Shown piece after piece: positions 25,003 through 37,085 of a DNA stretch of 64,000 nucleotides (positions are counted from its first letter, which is position 1; each line of letters starts with the position of its first letter). The stretch is from NCBI GenBank assembly GCA_949357655.1, contig CASHTG010000020.1, positions 496,001-560,000 on the forward strand. Reading direction: 5' to 3'. The stretch is from Parascedosporium putredinis (Eukaryota; Ascomycota; Sordariomycetes; Microascales; Microascaceae). Position numbers and translations under genes: made by a program. The notes beneath the pieces are model-generated. The model made no database searches. It was not told the DNA's origin and saw only the letters and a program-made list of their open reading frames with translations.

Positions 25003-28000
25003 AGGCCCCCAGTCCAGCTTCCTCTCAAGACCAATCCATGTACGCTAATAGAAGACGGCCAGCTCATAGCCAGCGACAAGTACGAGTGTGCAGTGTTAGG
25101 TCAGCCAAAAGAGAAAGCCTGCGGGCTTTGCGTGCTCTGAATTGAACAGAGAGATGAAGGAAGGGGGCCGGGGTGCCATTGACCAAAGTTAGCGCTGGGC
25201 GATGTGGGGAGATTTCTCGCCATCCCAGCTGATGCAGGTACGAGGGTGCGTACGAGTCGTGTCCCTCGCCAGTGGAAGGAGAGGGATAGGCCAGTGCTAT
25301 AGCACAGCGGCCTTCTCTTTTGCTGCACACTCCTGCTTTCCAGCCCTCTGGCGCAGTTGGCCAGGCCAAGTGACCATCAATGAGAGCGTCTGAAGGTTGG
25401 ATGGGGCGGGGAGAGGGGGAACAGGACAGGACAGGGAGTGTTGAGTTCAGGTGAGCTGGCAACACCCCGTCGTGGCGGCATGCGAACAGAGCGCCTGAAG
25501 CCAATGCAAAAAAATCACACTAAAGAAGCTCCTTGAGGGTTGACGCGCGCTGTTAGGGGGAAGGGGGAAGGGCACAACCAGACGAATCCGCCGTCGGAGC
25601 CGGGCCTCGGCTTGGCGCAGCCGCTATTCCTTCTTTTTCTCTCGTGCGCGGTGATAATACTGGTGTGTACTGTGACGGATGCAGCAGAGCAAGCCTTGAA
25701 GTTTGCTTGCGCTTGCACTAATACATACCCAGCTGTGCGCAAGTCCGCGAAGAGCATTGATGGCTGGGAAGGGACTGAAGGATCAATCTATTGACGGACC
25801 AGGGCCCGCGCAGGCCAGGCCCGGAGAACAGGGCTTTGCAGGTGGGTGGGAAGCTCGGGCAGCACAGCAGACACTGGAGGACATTAGATGTCGATTGGAT
25901 TGGGCAGATGGGACCCATCTGGAATCATTACGTATCGATCTTCTTTCGTTCGGAGACTACGGGAACAGTCGTACGTAATCCCTAGAAGAGAAGCTCCATC
26001 TGGATGGATATCCTGTAATCTTGCAGCGTTGATCTTGCAACCTTTCCTCCTCGTCTGACCCAGCTATCAACGATGGAAAAGAGGGATCGTATCAGTCCCT
26101 TCGTTGAGGGCTCCATATGACTGGAACATCCGGATCTCTCTGGGGAAAAAAAAAAGGGATCCCTTGGGTTGTTTGAAAAGTGACCCGGATGACGAGGCTC
26201 GCACCAAGTTCGGGGTCTTCGTAAGAGGGGGGAAGACAGCCCATCTCACCCATCTCATCTTATCAACGCCTCCTGACACTTTACACCCTGGTCGTTGAGG
26301 GCGAGACCTGGCCCAAGGGGAGGACGATGCCAGGGTTGACGGAACGCCACCAACCGACGACTTGCTTCCTTTTTTCTCTTTTTTCTTCCTTTTCTTTTAC
26401 GCTTTCTTCATCACCCTAATAGAAGTGGACCACTTCAGCAAAACCCCATCACGAAGAGTGGGCTTGCCCCCTTGTAATAATAGCACTTTGCCCTTCGCTT
26501 TTCGCTTTTCGCATGGCCTCGCCCCACCCCAGCCATCTCGGCTACGGCTACGCCAGCCCAGCCCAGCTCACGGCTGAGGCGTCCTGTGCCCACCTCGATT
26601 CTGCTCTTCGTCGTCCCATTTTTAATTCTCAAGTCACCTTTTAGCTTCGCCATGCATCGCCATGCATCACCTCGATCTTCGTATTGACTTGCGGCTTTCT
26701 GCATCCGTGAATTTGGGCTGGGTGTGGCCCAGCTCTTCTCCTACCTGGCTGGATCGAGGACGAGAAGGGGTAAACAACTTCTCTTTTGATTCCATAACAA
26801 ACCTGTAATAATGAACATACAAGCTGAAGCCGGGCAAAGTCGAGGGAGAAAAACTGGGAAGCTGAGGTGGTGGCAGGTTGGGTTCTCGAGTGATGACGAC
26901 AGCGTTGGCCATGATGGAGACCAGAGCTGGAAAACCTGCAAGATTTCTCAATTCGATGCAACCTTGACTGTCAACGAGCTCTCCCACACCATTCGCAGCC
27001 CCCAACCGCCGCTCAAGGAGGGTGGGAGAGAACATCAATTGGGAATCCGAGCCAAGCTAGTTTATTGATCCTTGCTGGTCTGGGCCCCTCTGTCCATCTG
27101 GAAGCAGCATGAAAGGATTGATGGGACGCATGCCTCGGGATCCAAGAACAAATAGTTTGACATCACCTCGTCTGCTAACAAAATGCCCCCTCGAGACGAA
27201 CATCACACGTATTGACTCTCGCGCCAAACTAGCGACCGACAACCCCACCTCGCCCGTTCTTGTTCATCTCCGGCATGAATCGGAGGCTCCTCTCGTCTCC
27301 ATAATATGACCCGCCATCAAAACAGACGACTTCGATATGCAGTTTGAACATGTGGAAGATCCTCAACATTGATTCAGAAAACTACTTCATGCTATGGAGA
27401 TGGACCCCCGCTCGTTCATCGTAAAATAACGGCGGGTCAGGATTGAGCTGTTTTATCTCTTCATTTCTTGTTTTCAGCAATTCACCGAGTCCGCGGTCAA
27501 GATGGGCCGCGTTTCGGAGCTCGGTGGGGACGTATTCATGGGCAGCAAATGACACCAAAGAAAAAAAGAAATGGGGGCTTCCATCACCAGCCCAGCACAG
27601 CACAGCACTAGACCCTCCTGAAGAAGAAAAGTCTTTTTCGCTTCGACGGGGCTTGAGAGATTGGCTCCTTTCACTCGTCCGATCGATCCGTCAGTCAGGT
27701 GGATGACGGGGAGGATATTCATCAGTGCGGTGCAGGCGCCACAAAACGAGCTTCGGCCACATCCTGCCAGTGCCATGTCGGTGTGAGGCCGCGAATGGGT
27801 AGACGTGAGGCCAACGCAGAGATGATGGACGGATTCACGCGCGGGAAAAGGATGATAATACTCTCTTTCGTAGTAGCTCAAATTGCAAGGCGGGGGGAGG
27901 AGCGAGCCGAAGTGAAAGTAGGGTTTCCCTTTCGTGGCGCCCGCTAGTCCACCTTTGGTGCTAAGAGACGAGGCCCAGGATCGTGGGAGATGCGGGGGAC

Positions 28001-29073
28001 GATGCGGAAAGCCCGCGCGGGCGACCCTGACAGCGAGCAGGTCCGGCGTTCAAAAGCCTTCCGTCCCTTTCGGTCGACGGAGAGACCCCGGAAAATGGGG
28101 CCCACGGGCGAGGGATATCCAAGGTGTAAGGTCTTCCGGGAGGAGCAGCCGGGGGCCCGGGAAGCCCTCGTCTCTGCTCCGGTTTGTGATGAACGGATTC
28201 GGAGAGGGCTCTGCGCTCAATCCCGGGCCGCTCACTCCTGCGCTGATGCGGCGTAGCCTTCCGCCCCAGCGCACCGGATCTTCGGAGGATGCGATGGCAG
28301 GGTGTCCATACAAATCACGGAGGCGGAAATAACGGCCGGCAAGGGGCAAAGCTCTCTCTCGCCGACCATGGAAATGCTCTAGGGATCAATCAACTATAGA
28401 TCTGGATGCCCTGATTGTCTTTTGGCTCTTGCCCTATGGTAAAGTTTCCATCCAACACGGATGCGGCTATATGACCGTCCCCTCCCGAGATAAAGTCGAC
28501 CTTTTCTATCTCACTTCATTTGACGGAGCAATTCAGTACAACCAGACTTGTCGGAAAACGTGAATTACATATTGTGATGTTCCGATTTACGCTGCAGAGC
28601 TTGTCCCCGTCCTCGCGAGGAGCACCTACCAACCCTTCGACCCTCACGCAGCTACGAGCAAGATGTGTCCATTCCTGAGAATGCAAGGGTTACTTTCTCC
28701 CCTTTCATTCTTTGGTTCGATACGAGGCTCACTCATGCCTATAGGTTTGATACCTCTGAACCCATTTTGTTTTCCGTGTCTGTTTGGCCCGCGCAGCCTT
28801 TGACGGGAAATCGCCGTTCTTCACGATATGTATCACGACTCGCCGTCGCCGGGCGAGACGCGCGCCTTAAAACCTACCACATTTCTCGTCACGGAGAAGA
28901 AAAGAAACCCCTCAATAGAAAAAGAAGAAAACCTCAAACTTTTGAGTTTTTCTCGCCAGCCACAAATTGATGTTTTTAGCCTGGGGAGAGGCCCTTTATT
29001 GTTCCCCTTTGAGGGTCAGAATGGCTGACCGTGTGTCGGACGGACATGTCGCCGGCCGTGCTACTACGCTCGG

Positions 29074-29080
29074 CCAATCA
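29074..29080 (+). promoter_or_regulatory. CCAAT box upstream of V-ATPase proteolipid gene
   Basis: CCAATCA matches the HAP/NF-Y consensus, about 545 bases before the proteolipid start codon. Assignment rests on position only. Confidence 0.3.
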
Positions 29081-29624
29081 CGGCCCACTTTATTCGTCTG
29101 CCTACACGCAGCAAAGCAGCACCCGCAAACCGGCCCCAGCATCGCCAGCAGCCACAAGTCGACGAGCTGCCCCCCTTTGAGGGTGCGGCGTTGCTTACTT
29201 TCCATGTCGCTGATACCTCCTCGCCTATTTCTATTTGGATGCCTGGGGACCTCTTTCAGCTTTGGGGCTACCTTAATTTGGGAGACACTGAGGGATGGAG
29301 GAGCGGTAAAACCAGGGGGAGGGAAACCGGAAGGGCAAGACGGACGATACATGCAATGCAGTGTTGTCACGGGAGTGGTAGATCCTGGTTGAGCAGCTGT
29401 TGACTTAAGCTTTTTAAACAATCTTGAAGCTGGAGGTTTTCCTTGTTTGCTCTTCTTCTACCCCCGAAACAATCTCGATAGCTGACTGAATCTTTCTCTC
29501 CTTTCTTCTCCTTCTCATATCAAACGTGCGGGTTAGCCTTCTCTCGTGCCCTATTGCCGTGTGGCCTTGTTCTCCTCTCGAACACTCTCATATCAACCCG
29601 GCTGCCCGCCGCCCACTCATCACG

Positions 29625-30510
29625 ATGGAGTACAACCCAGATAGATGGCAAGTCTTCTCCAGCCTAGCCAACGCGCCCTTCTCCCCAGGGGCATCTCTTT
29701 TTCTTTTCCCCCTCGAGAAAGCAGAACTCAGGACTAACACAATGACACCTCACACAGCCCAGTCTACGCCGTACGAAACCACCCCGTTCCTACTAGACCC
29801 CCCCATCCCTTCCCCAATGCCTCATAGCCACGACCACGACGTGCGTAAAAAGAGGATATTAGAAAGAAAAGAAAAAGCCAGCTCCCCTAAAAGCTCCACT
29901 CCGCTAACACCTTCCTCAACAGTCCTTCTTCGGCGCCCTAGGCTGCACCTTTTCCATCGTCCTCACCGTCCTCGGCGCCGCCTACGGCACCGCCCGCTCC
30001 GCCCCCGCCATCTTCGCCTCCGGCATCACCCGCCCCGATCGCATGATGCAAAACACCCTGTGCGCCGTCATGGCCCAGATCCTCGCCATCTACGGCGTCG
30101 TCTCCTCCGTCATCATCTCCGGCGATATCCGCGAGCGCATGGCCCTGCACACCGCGTTCCTGCAGATGGGCGCCGGTTTGTCCGTTGGTTTGTGCGGCTT
30201 GGCTGCTGGGTTTGCTATTGGCGTCGTGGGCGACGCGGGTGGTGAGTCTTCCTTCTTTCCCCTTTCGAGACTTGGTTTCTTTTACGAAAGGGACCGAACG
30301 GCTGGTTTTCGAACGCAAGGTGTGGGGGATATGAACAAACTTGCTAACAAAGAGGATTATACAGTTCGAGCGAGCACCCAGCAGCCCCGACTCTACTTTG
30401 GAATGGTCCTCATCCTCATCTTCGCCGAGGTTCTTGCGCTTTACGGACTCATTGTCACGATTCTCATGCTTTCTAGCTCCACCCTGAACGTCACGCAGTG
30501 CAAATACTAA
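29625..30510 (+). CDS. VMA3: V-ATPase 16-kDa proteolipid subunit c, diverged
   Basis: Subunit c forms the proton-carrying membrane ring of the vacuolar ATPase. Four exons (29625-29647, 29758-29770, 29923-30241, 30365-30510) give 166 residues with no frame break. Exon 2 is only 13 bases. Intron 1 uses a GC donor (GCAAGT); only this choice yields the family start CPVYA followed by SFFGALGC. Four hydrophobic segments are visible. The essential glutamate of helix 4 is E140 in LILIFAEVLALYG. The C-terminal half (GLSVGL, GFAIGVVGDAG, QQPRLY) is highly typical. The helix 1-2 region is unusual: it reads TARSAPAIFASGITRPDRMM where orthologues have a GTAKSGVGI-type segment. It may be a paralogue rather than the main VMA3. 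The VPS18 stop codon lies 383 bases away, convergently. Confidence 0.92.
29648..29757 (+). other. GC-AG intron before a 13-nt exon
   Basis: The intron begins GCAAGT and ends CACACAG. The nearest GT (in CAAGTCTT) would put the next exons out of frame, whereas the GC donor restores codon TGC and the conserved CPVYA segment. The following exon spans only 29758-29770 and is followed by a 152-bp intron with a GCTAAC branch point. Confidence 0.85.
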
Positions 30511-30893
30511 ATCGAGCCGGGACTCGACCCTCGGCCTTCACCGTTCTCCATCGTTTTGTTGTCATCTTCTTATGGGGACGCAAGGGCGGGTTAATGGAGG
30601 GCGAGAGAGCGCGTGTGGGAAGAGGGGGATGGACTAAGATAGTATACAAGTCACGGCGTCGAAGAGGGGAGTTGTAACAATACGCTTCAGCAGTAGTTTC
30701 AAGGAATCATATGTATGCATTTACACCGCTAGCTTGGACAATAATCAAAGCGAATAGAAAGAATACCAAAAAAGGCAGGAATATACATTAAAACATGCGA
30801 TTCAACAAGTCAGAGGTATATATATGATGCTCGCACCCGAACAACGGAACCAAACTCTTTCGTCTCTCCTCTCCCTCCCCATCCACCTCATCA
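30511..30893. other. Convergent 3' region
   Basis: Short shared terminator region of the proteolipid gene (+) and VPS18 (-). AT-rich words, including TATATATATG near 30818, occur about where polyadenylation would be expected. No gene was seen. Confidence 0.6.
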
Positions 30894-33800
30894 TTACAAG
30901 GCCCATTCCGTCAAATCATCGTCCTTGCCGATAAACGGCTCGTCTATCCTCTTAATCGCGTGGTCGCTGCAAAGAATGCTGTAATTCAGAGGTGCGGTTA
31001 GTAAAGCAAACATAAGAATGGCCTGAGAGAGGCTCGTAGGACTGTCCCTCGATGTTAAGGAGGAGGACGCAGCAAATGAACTAAACTTACCACGCAGACG
31101 CCACCAGCGCATCCAACTCCGCAATCATCGTATCCCTCTTCTCCCCGCTCACCAGCCCCTTGCTAATCTTGACCTGCAGCTCGCGGATCCGCCGGCCCTT
31201 GGCCTGCCCCTGCTGCTCCAGCACTTTACGCCCCAGGCAGTCCGAGTGGAAACTGTGCTGGCAAGGGAACACGAAGAACTGCCGACTCAGCAGCGGGAGC
31301 CCGCACTCGTAGCAGCGCTCCCGGGTTCCACCACGGCGTAGCGGTGGTCCAGCGCCGCGATGTCGAGCTTGATGTGCGCCGCCGTCTGCGACGACTCGTC
31401 CATCTCGCGCCGGAGCCCGTCGATGCTGCGCCCGTAGTCCTCGAGCGCCGCGCAAATCTCCTCCTTGAAGTCGTCGATGACGACAAAGTCGGGGAAAAAG
31501 GGAATCAGGTCCTCGATGCGCAAGAGGTCGCACCGCTTCAAGAAGTCAATGGCCGACTTGATGCTGTCCGACTGCGTCACCACCTTGCGCGCCACCGCTA
31601 GCCAGAGCCGCTTGCGCAAGCCCGGGTTCGACTGCGGCCGGTCCGCGATGATGGCCGCGAGCTCCACCTCGTTGTGCGAGAGCGCGAGGTCCACCGCCTG
31701 CAGGTACTGGCCCATGCTCGTGTAGATGTGCACGCACGACAACGTCCGGTGGTGCTCGATGCACAGCCGCAGCGCAAAGTCGGGGTCGAAGCTGGGCTCC
31801 TCCCCTGGGATTCGAGGTATGACATGAGCCCGGACTCGTCCTTGGACTTGTGCGACGCGTAAATGGATACTAGCGTGTTGTGCACCGCCGAGTCCTTGGA
31901 TTTGAGCTGGATCACCACGTACTGGAGGTAGCGCACCGCCTGGTTCTGCGCGAGCGAGCCCGAGAACTGCCGGTTGTAGCCCAGCAGCGCGGGGATGAGG
32001 TTCCGCGGCCGCAGATCCGCGTGCCGCATCAGTATCTCCACCAACTCCGTAGCCGTGTGGAGCATCAACACGGTGCTGTACCGGTAGAATATGGTGGGGT
32101 CCTTTTGCTTCTTGAGCACGTTGAGCGCCTCCGCCCACCTCTCCCGCTGCACCCAGTATGACAGCACGTAGTTGTAGTCGTTAATGGCGTTGGCAAAGTA
32201 GAGCAGCTCCGCCTCCCTGCCGTGGCTGCCCGCGATGTCGTACACCGTCTTGCGGTCTAGGTCGTCCTTGTATCGATTGACAAACTCTTGGTACTCGTTG
32301 CGTACCGCCTTTAGCAGCTCCCGGGACTGGGCCGGGTTGAGATCTTCCGCGAGCTCCGCCTGCGTCATGATGGTGTCGTCCAGAGAGTTGAGCTTGGCCA
32401 TGAACACCTCCACGAGCCAGCTCGCAATCATCATCCTCTGCATCACCGCCGTCCGCTTGGACAGCGCTAGCTTCGTCAACAGGTACTTCCTGAGCGCGTC
32501 GGGCTGGTCGCTATCGATGAGGGAGAGCGCGACGTGCTCAAACGGCTTGTTGCTGCGTCCGTACATGGCCGCGGCCTCGTTATAGAGCCCCTTCTCGGCA
32601 AGGTGGTCCGCGTAGGCCGAGGCCACCGTCTCCCTCTGCGTCTGCGTGCGCGCGTACTGCATCGCCGTGTCGAACTGCTTCATCCCTAGCATAACGTGCC
32701 AGATCGAGCGGTCCTCATCCCGAACCACAATCTCGAAAATCTCATCCGAGGCAAACAGCCAAAATGTATTCTTTTGCAGATCCACGGAAAACCCAACCGC
32801 CTTTTGGCCGTCGTTGAGCACGAGCTGGTCGTACACCACTTCCCCGTCAGCCGGTTAGCCGCCACGACCCGACGCCCCACCAGGGCGACGATGTGCCACT
32901 GCGTCAGGGCAATGGCCTCCACGAGCTCGGCCGAGGCCTTCCTCTTCCCCGACACCTCGGAAGCCGTAAACTGACTTCGGGAGAGCATCTTGGAATCCGC
33001 AAACACCTTGGTCCCAAGCGTCTCGTCCGTCGGCGTGGTGAGAAGTTTCCCATGGTAAACGCCGTGCGAAGAAAGCCAGGCAAACGCCCGCTCGCGGGTA
33101 TCTTCCCTAAAGCCTTCCTCCTCGGGCAGATCAGGCGAGACCACCAGCGCCGAGGCCGCCGCCGCCGCCGTCCTCGAGCTCGTGGACCACGGGCTCCTGC
33201 GACTCGAAGAGGACCGAGTACACCGAGCCAGAACTATCGTGGGGCGAAACCTTGCCCGACAGGTGGAACAGCCTCTGAGGCGTGGCGACCATGACGCGCC
33301 TTACGTCGGACCGCCCCCTAGATTATCGGCCCAGAGGCCCGTGATGGGCTCGTCGGGGAGCTTGAGGAGGTTCTTGAAGTGCTTCACATCTCTCTTGTAT
33401 ATTTCGTGCGACGTCTCGATAAAGGTCTCGTAGATGTTGCCGTCCGAGGCGCCGAGGAGGATCTCGCGAGTCGACGCCGTGGGCAGCGCCGGATTCCAGG
33501 CCACGCTCTCAATCAAGACGCCCTTGAGCCTTCCCAAAGGCCGAGGCTGGTGCGATTGCGAGTGGAGGTAGTAGTTTTCACCCGACGAGGTGCAGACGAG
33601 CAGGTGGGACGCTGTGGGATCGAGGAACATGCGACGGATGGAGCCAATTTCGGAAGCTTTTCGAGGCAGATCGATATCTAGAGGTTTTGCAATATACATG
33701 TCAGCTTCATCATGCTCAAATCATCTGCCTATTCGGCATGAGTGCCTACGCTCGAACTAGGTAGGTGGAGTGATCGAGGAGCGAGTGCTTCTTCTTACCA

Positions 33801-34036
33801 TCGATGTCCTCGGGTCTGTTGAGGTCGATCCTCAATATCCGGCCATTAGACAGCGCAATGACGAGCACGTTGTTCGCCACCTGCGCCGCGATAAAGTCAG
33901 CAGCGACGGAGAACTGGAGCTGGACCTGTTCCACCACGAACATGGGCAGCCCGCTGTCCCCGTTGCCGAGGTGGAGCTCATCCATGGCCCCCGTGGTCGC
34001 CACGAAGCCCCCGTCGTCAAGGCCGGTGAAAGCCAT
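30894..34036 (-). CDS. VPS18: Vacuolar sorting protein Vps18/Pep3 (HOPS/CORVET core)
   Basis: Vps18 is a core subunit of the HOPS and CORVET tethers that drive endosome-vacuole fusion. Three exons (34036-33799, 33677-31091, 30978-30894) encode about 970 residues, a usual length. The N-terminal half is beta-propeller-like and the rest is alpha-solenoid clathrin-repeat-like. The C-terminus has a RING-H2-type zinc module: CYECGLPLL, then CQHSFHSDCL, with the last cysteine pair (CILC) created at the junction with exon 3. Splice signals are GTAAGA/CTAG and GTAAGT/ACAG. Five frame breaks occur: near 33311-33318 (one G missing on the coding strand), 33151-33170 in a GGC repeat (two missing or one extra), 32842-32845, 31802-31805 and 31320-31322 (one G missing each). 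Protein similarity resumes directly across each break. Confidence 0.92.
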
Positions 34037-35473
34037 TCCCCTCCTTCCTCTCGTTTTTCTTTCTTTCTTTCTTTTGTGCCGCTCCCTTTCTTTCGTGCGT
34101 GCCCAATCTCTTCGGGTCCGGCTATCGCCCGCCTTGTTGATTCCGAGGTCTCTCAATGTCGACGCAGGCTCATCCGGTCATGGCGGGCGGGGAGGCAACG
34201 TGGTCGAGGGTGGTGCTGATGCAAAGCCGGAGGTTTATTTTCCGGAACCAGGGAGCCTAGCAACGTTCAAAAAGTTGGCGGAACGGAGCCCTCGTCGCTG
34301 GGTCGGGATGTGGTTGGGATCGCTGATTGAGACTGGTGCTTGCTGGTGGGGGCGGAGAGTCAAGGCACAAAAGAACTGGTCCTCGCTGCATTGGCTCAAG
34401 CTTCCAGCAAGTGACGCATGCACCCGCTGGGCAGGCACCCAAGCTCCGGACTTCAGCCTCGTAGCCACACCAATCAGCCACTTTGTGTTCCTGAGAAACT
34501 TCACATCAAGCTCAGATTGAACGGGGACGACTTGTATTAATTACAGAGCATAATATAATGGAGGAGCGCACAAGACGCAGTCTGCAATTTCATTTTAAAA
34601 AGTGTTTTTGTATTTTATTTTTCTTCGGCTTTCATTGTGCAAGAAATCCTCCGGTATATCTATGTACATGTACTCCTACCGGACGTCTGATGGACTGCCC
34701 TTGACTGCACCGACAGAATCCAGCATGCCCCAATATATAATAACCCCATCCAATGCCTCTTTGTTTGTTCGAATATCCTCACTGAAGCCATTCGGAGTCA
34801 TCCGCCTTGACCCTGGAATCACATCTATGACCTCCTGCGCTTCAAGGTTGCCTCGAAAGCCAACGTGCCCATATGATAAAAATGAGAAAGATAGAAAGGA
34901 GAAGAAGAAGATGATGATGAATGTGATGCTCTGACGAAGAAGGAAATAAGGCGACGAGGACGTCGCAAAATGAAAAATAAAAATATGATGAAAAATGGAA
35001 GGGGCAATCGGTTGTTGCCTTGGAGAAAGTCATGGGAACAAGGGTATTGATGTCCAGAAATGAGGCCGTTAAGCTCTTGAGCCATAAAAGACATAATCTC
35101 AGAGAGAATTATCATGCTGCGATCAGAGGGGGAAAGGTGACGGAAGGAAAGAAAGAAGGAATCGCAAGGATTGAGGAGGTGAAGAGCGGTAGTGATATGC
35201 GAAAAGCATTGGTGTCACCACCAAGTAATGAACAGGACGCCGTCAATGTAAAGCATCTCATGAGGTAGTTGGTGTATGCGTCATCCCGAGATCAGAGAAG
35301 AAGAAAACGACTGCCAGAAAAAATGGGTGTACGGAGGCAAGACCGCCGTCGTTTAGGTTCTATCCCCTGCCAAGGAAATAGGGTAGTCGCTGGTGAAAAA
35401 GGAACAAATCGTCTCGAGGACTAGATCGTGGCCTTGGTGTGGTATATAAAGCAGTCAACCAGCTCTTCTCTGG
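34037..35473. other. Intergenic, no gene recognised
   Basis: This is the VPS18 promoter side and the methyltransferase 3' side. A TTTC-rich tract lies at 34056-34076 directly upstream of VPS18. The AT-rich interval 34540-34990 is likely untranslated 3' or spacer DNA. No coding sequence or RNA gene was recognised. Confidence 0.6.
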
Positions 35474-37085
35474 CTATTGTGCTAGTCTTGTAGGCTCAGG
35501 CCCATCAATATCCATGACGTCCGATGCCGTAATCGTTGTCCGCCTTGCCATCGACTCATGTCCGTTACCAAGCGGGTGCGTATCGACGCCATTTTCCCCG
35601 ATTCCGTTCTCTGAGTGCTGCGCAGGATTCGCCGTCTCGTTATGATCAATGATGGATTCGACAGGCGTCTTTTCCTCGGGTACCGATGTTTTCGTCGTGT
35701 CCCCGGTGAGGATGCTAAATTGCTCCGCCGAGGCATCACCACCTGCCTGCATGTAGATGTCATTCTGCAGGTACATGTCGCCCGCGTCCACCTCTAGATC
35801 CCAGCCGGGACCGACATCGGGCTTCCTTGCCGTGACGGTGCGTACCTTGATGGCTAGGCTCTCGGCTCGTTCGGGGTCTTTGGCGTACTTGGCAATGAGG
35901 TGTGCCGTCTCTTCGCAGCATTTCTTGGCGTATTCCGGGTCCCAGCCCATGTGCGTGGTCAAGGGGCGCAGGCAGGAGGCTTCGAGACCGTCGACGATGG
36001 TCATGAGCCAGATACGACCCGCTGAGCCGGTTGAGGCGGAGATGGGGATGGAGTGGTCTGTGATCCGCACGTCAACAAAGCCCGCCTCCAACAAATACTT
36101 GGTGTCGATATGGGCTATCCCTCGCGGTCGTCCGCACTTGATACCCGCGAGGTAAAAGTCCCGTACGAGGCTGTGGATACTCGCGTCAGCGGGAAATCGG
36201 AGATGAAGTTTTTCCAGCTGTCTTCATCGTTGAATTCTTGCATTTCGATCCAACCTCCCGGCCGAATACACTCAAAGGCCTGTTCGTAGATGAAGCGCCA
36301 GTCTCGAAACGCGCCCCCGAGGTGTCTCATGTGGACAAGGTCGATGGAGTCGGGCTGGCGCAGCCACGGTAGCTCGGCGTCCTCAATCTCGAAAAACACG
36401 TTGTAGGGAGGGCATGCGGATTGTATAGCGGAGATATCGGTGCCGATGACTTCGCAGGAGGAACTTTTCGCCCATATGTGTGGCCCAGTCGCCCGTGCCC
36501 GTGCCAATGTCGAGGATGAGCTTGGGGTTCACGAGGGGGACCGTGCTCGGCTCGCCGTCCAACATGTGGAGCAGGACTTGGTGCGAGAGGTATAACCGGG
36601 TTTGCTCAATCTCATCATTGGGCATGTAGTAGGTGCCGCAGTATCGCCGGCCGTTCTCTTCATTGTAATCTAGATAGCGCTCGACTAGGGATCTTGTGGA
36701 TGCAGCTCTGCAAAGAACAAAACGAGACATTAGACTGAAGACAGGAGAAGGAGGAGACATAATTAGGGGGTTCGGACGAGGAAACAACTCACAAGTCTAT
36801 ACTCTCTTCCTCCATGATGCTGTCCCCAATCACGGTAAATTTCGGCTTCACGCCCAGGTCGAGGCGTTTGGTGAATCTAGACGGCGCGTAGAGCGAGCCT
36901 CCATCCCGCCCATAATCAGGGGACCGAGATACGTCTCTCGACTGCGCGTTGAATTCGGAAGCACTGTCATCCTCGGCCTCGATCTCGATTTCAACCTCCA
37001 CATTCCCATCCACATCCACGGGTCCTGCGGCCGTGGTGGGATGCAACTGTTCGTCGGCTGCCTGGGTCGCATCTACGGTCGTCAT
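35474..37085 (-). CDS. LaeA-like SAM-dependent methyltransferase
   Basis: A class I methyltransferase of the large fungal LaeA-like (TAM domain) group; members range from secondary-metabolism regulators to proteins of unknown target. Exon 1 is 37085-36793: an acidic, low-complexity N-terminus. The donor is GTGAGT. Exon 2 runs 36707-35474 after TTTGCAG. The family hallmark YYMPNDEIEQTRL is followed by the SAM-binding glycine motif LILDIGTGTGDWA, then VIGTDIS and the acidic FEIEDAE. The C-terminal quarter is unconserved and disordered. Frame breaks lie at 36461-36468 (two missing or one extra) and at G-run 36191-36193 (one missing). Mended length is about 508 residues. It is not shown to be the LaeA orthologue itself, and no biosynthetic cluster is visible nearby. 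Confidence 0.87.

Larger units (their letters stand above)
23367..29624. other. 6.3-kb divergent region without a recognisable gene
   Basis: This lies between the yapsin and V-ATPase proteolipid start codons. Short open frames in all six frames show no family resemblance. The 24695-25002 part is a cluster of three simple repeats. A GC-rich island (about 27930-28340) has overlapping open frames on both strands but no recognisable protein or RNA. A CCAATCA box lies at 29074-29080. The last few hundred bases, with pyrimidine tracts, look like the proteolipid promoter. Confidence 0.55.

Noticed and set aside
24479..25048. 189-codon frame with Gly-Thr repeat protein
   Set aside because: The apparent protein repeat is the translation of the GGGACT array, open in several frames at once. 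No sign of a gene.
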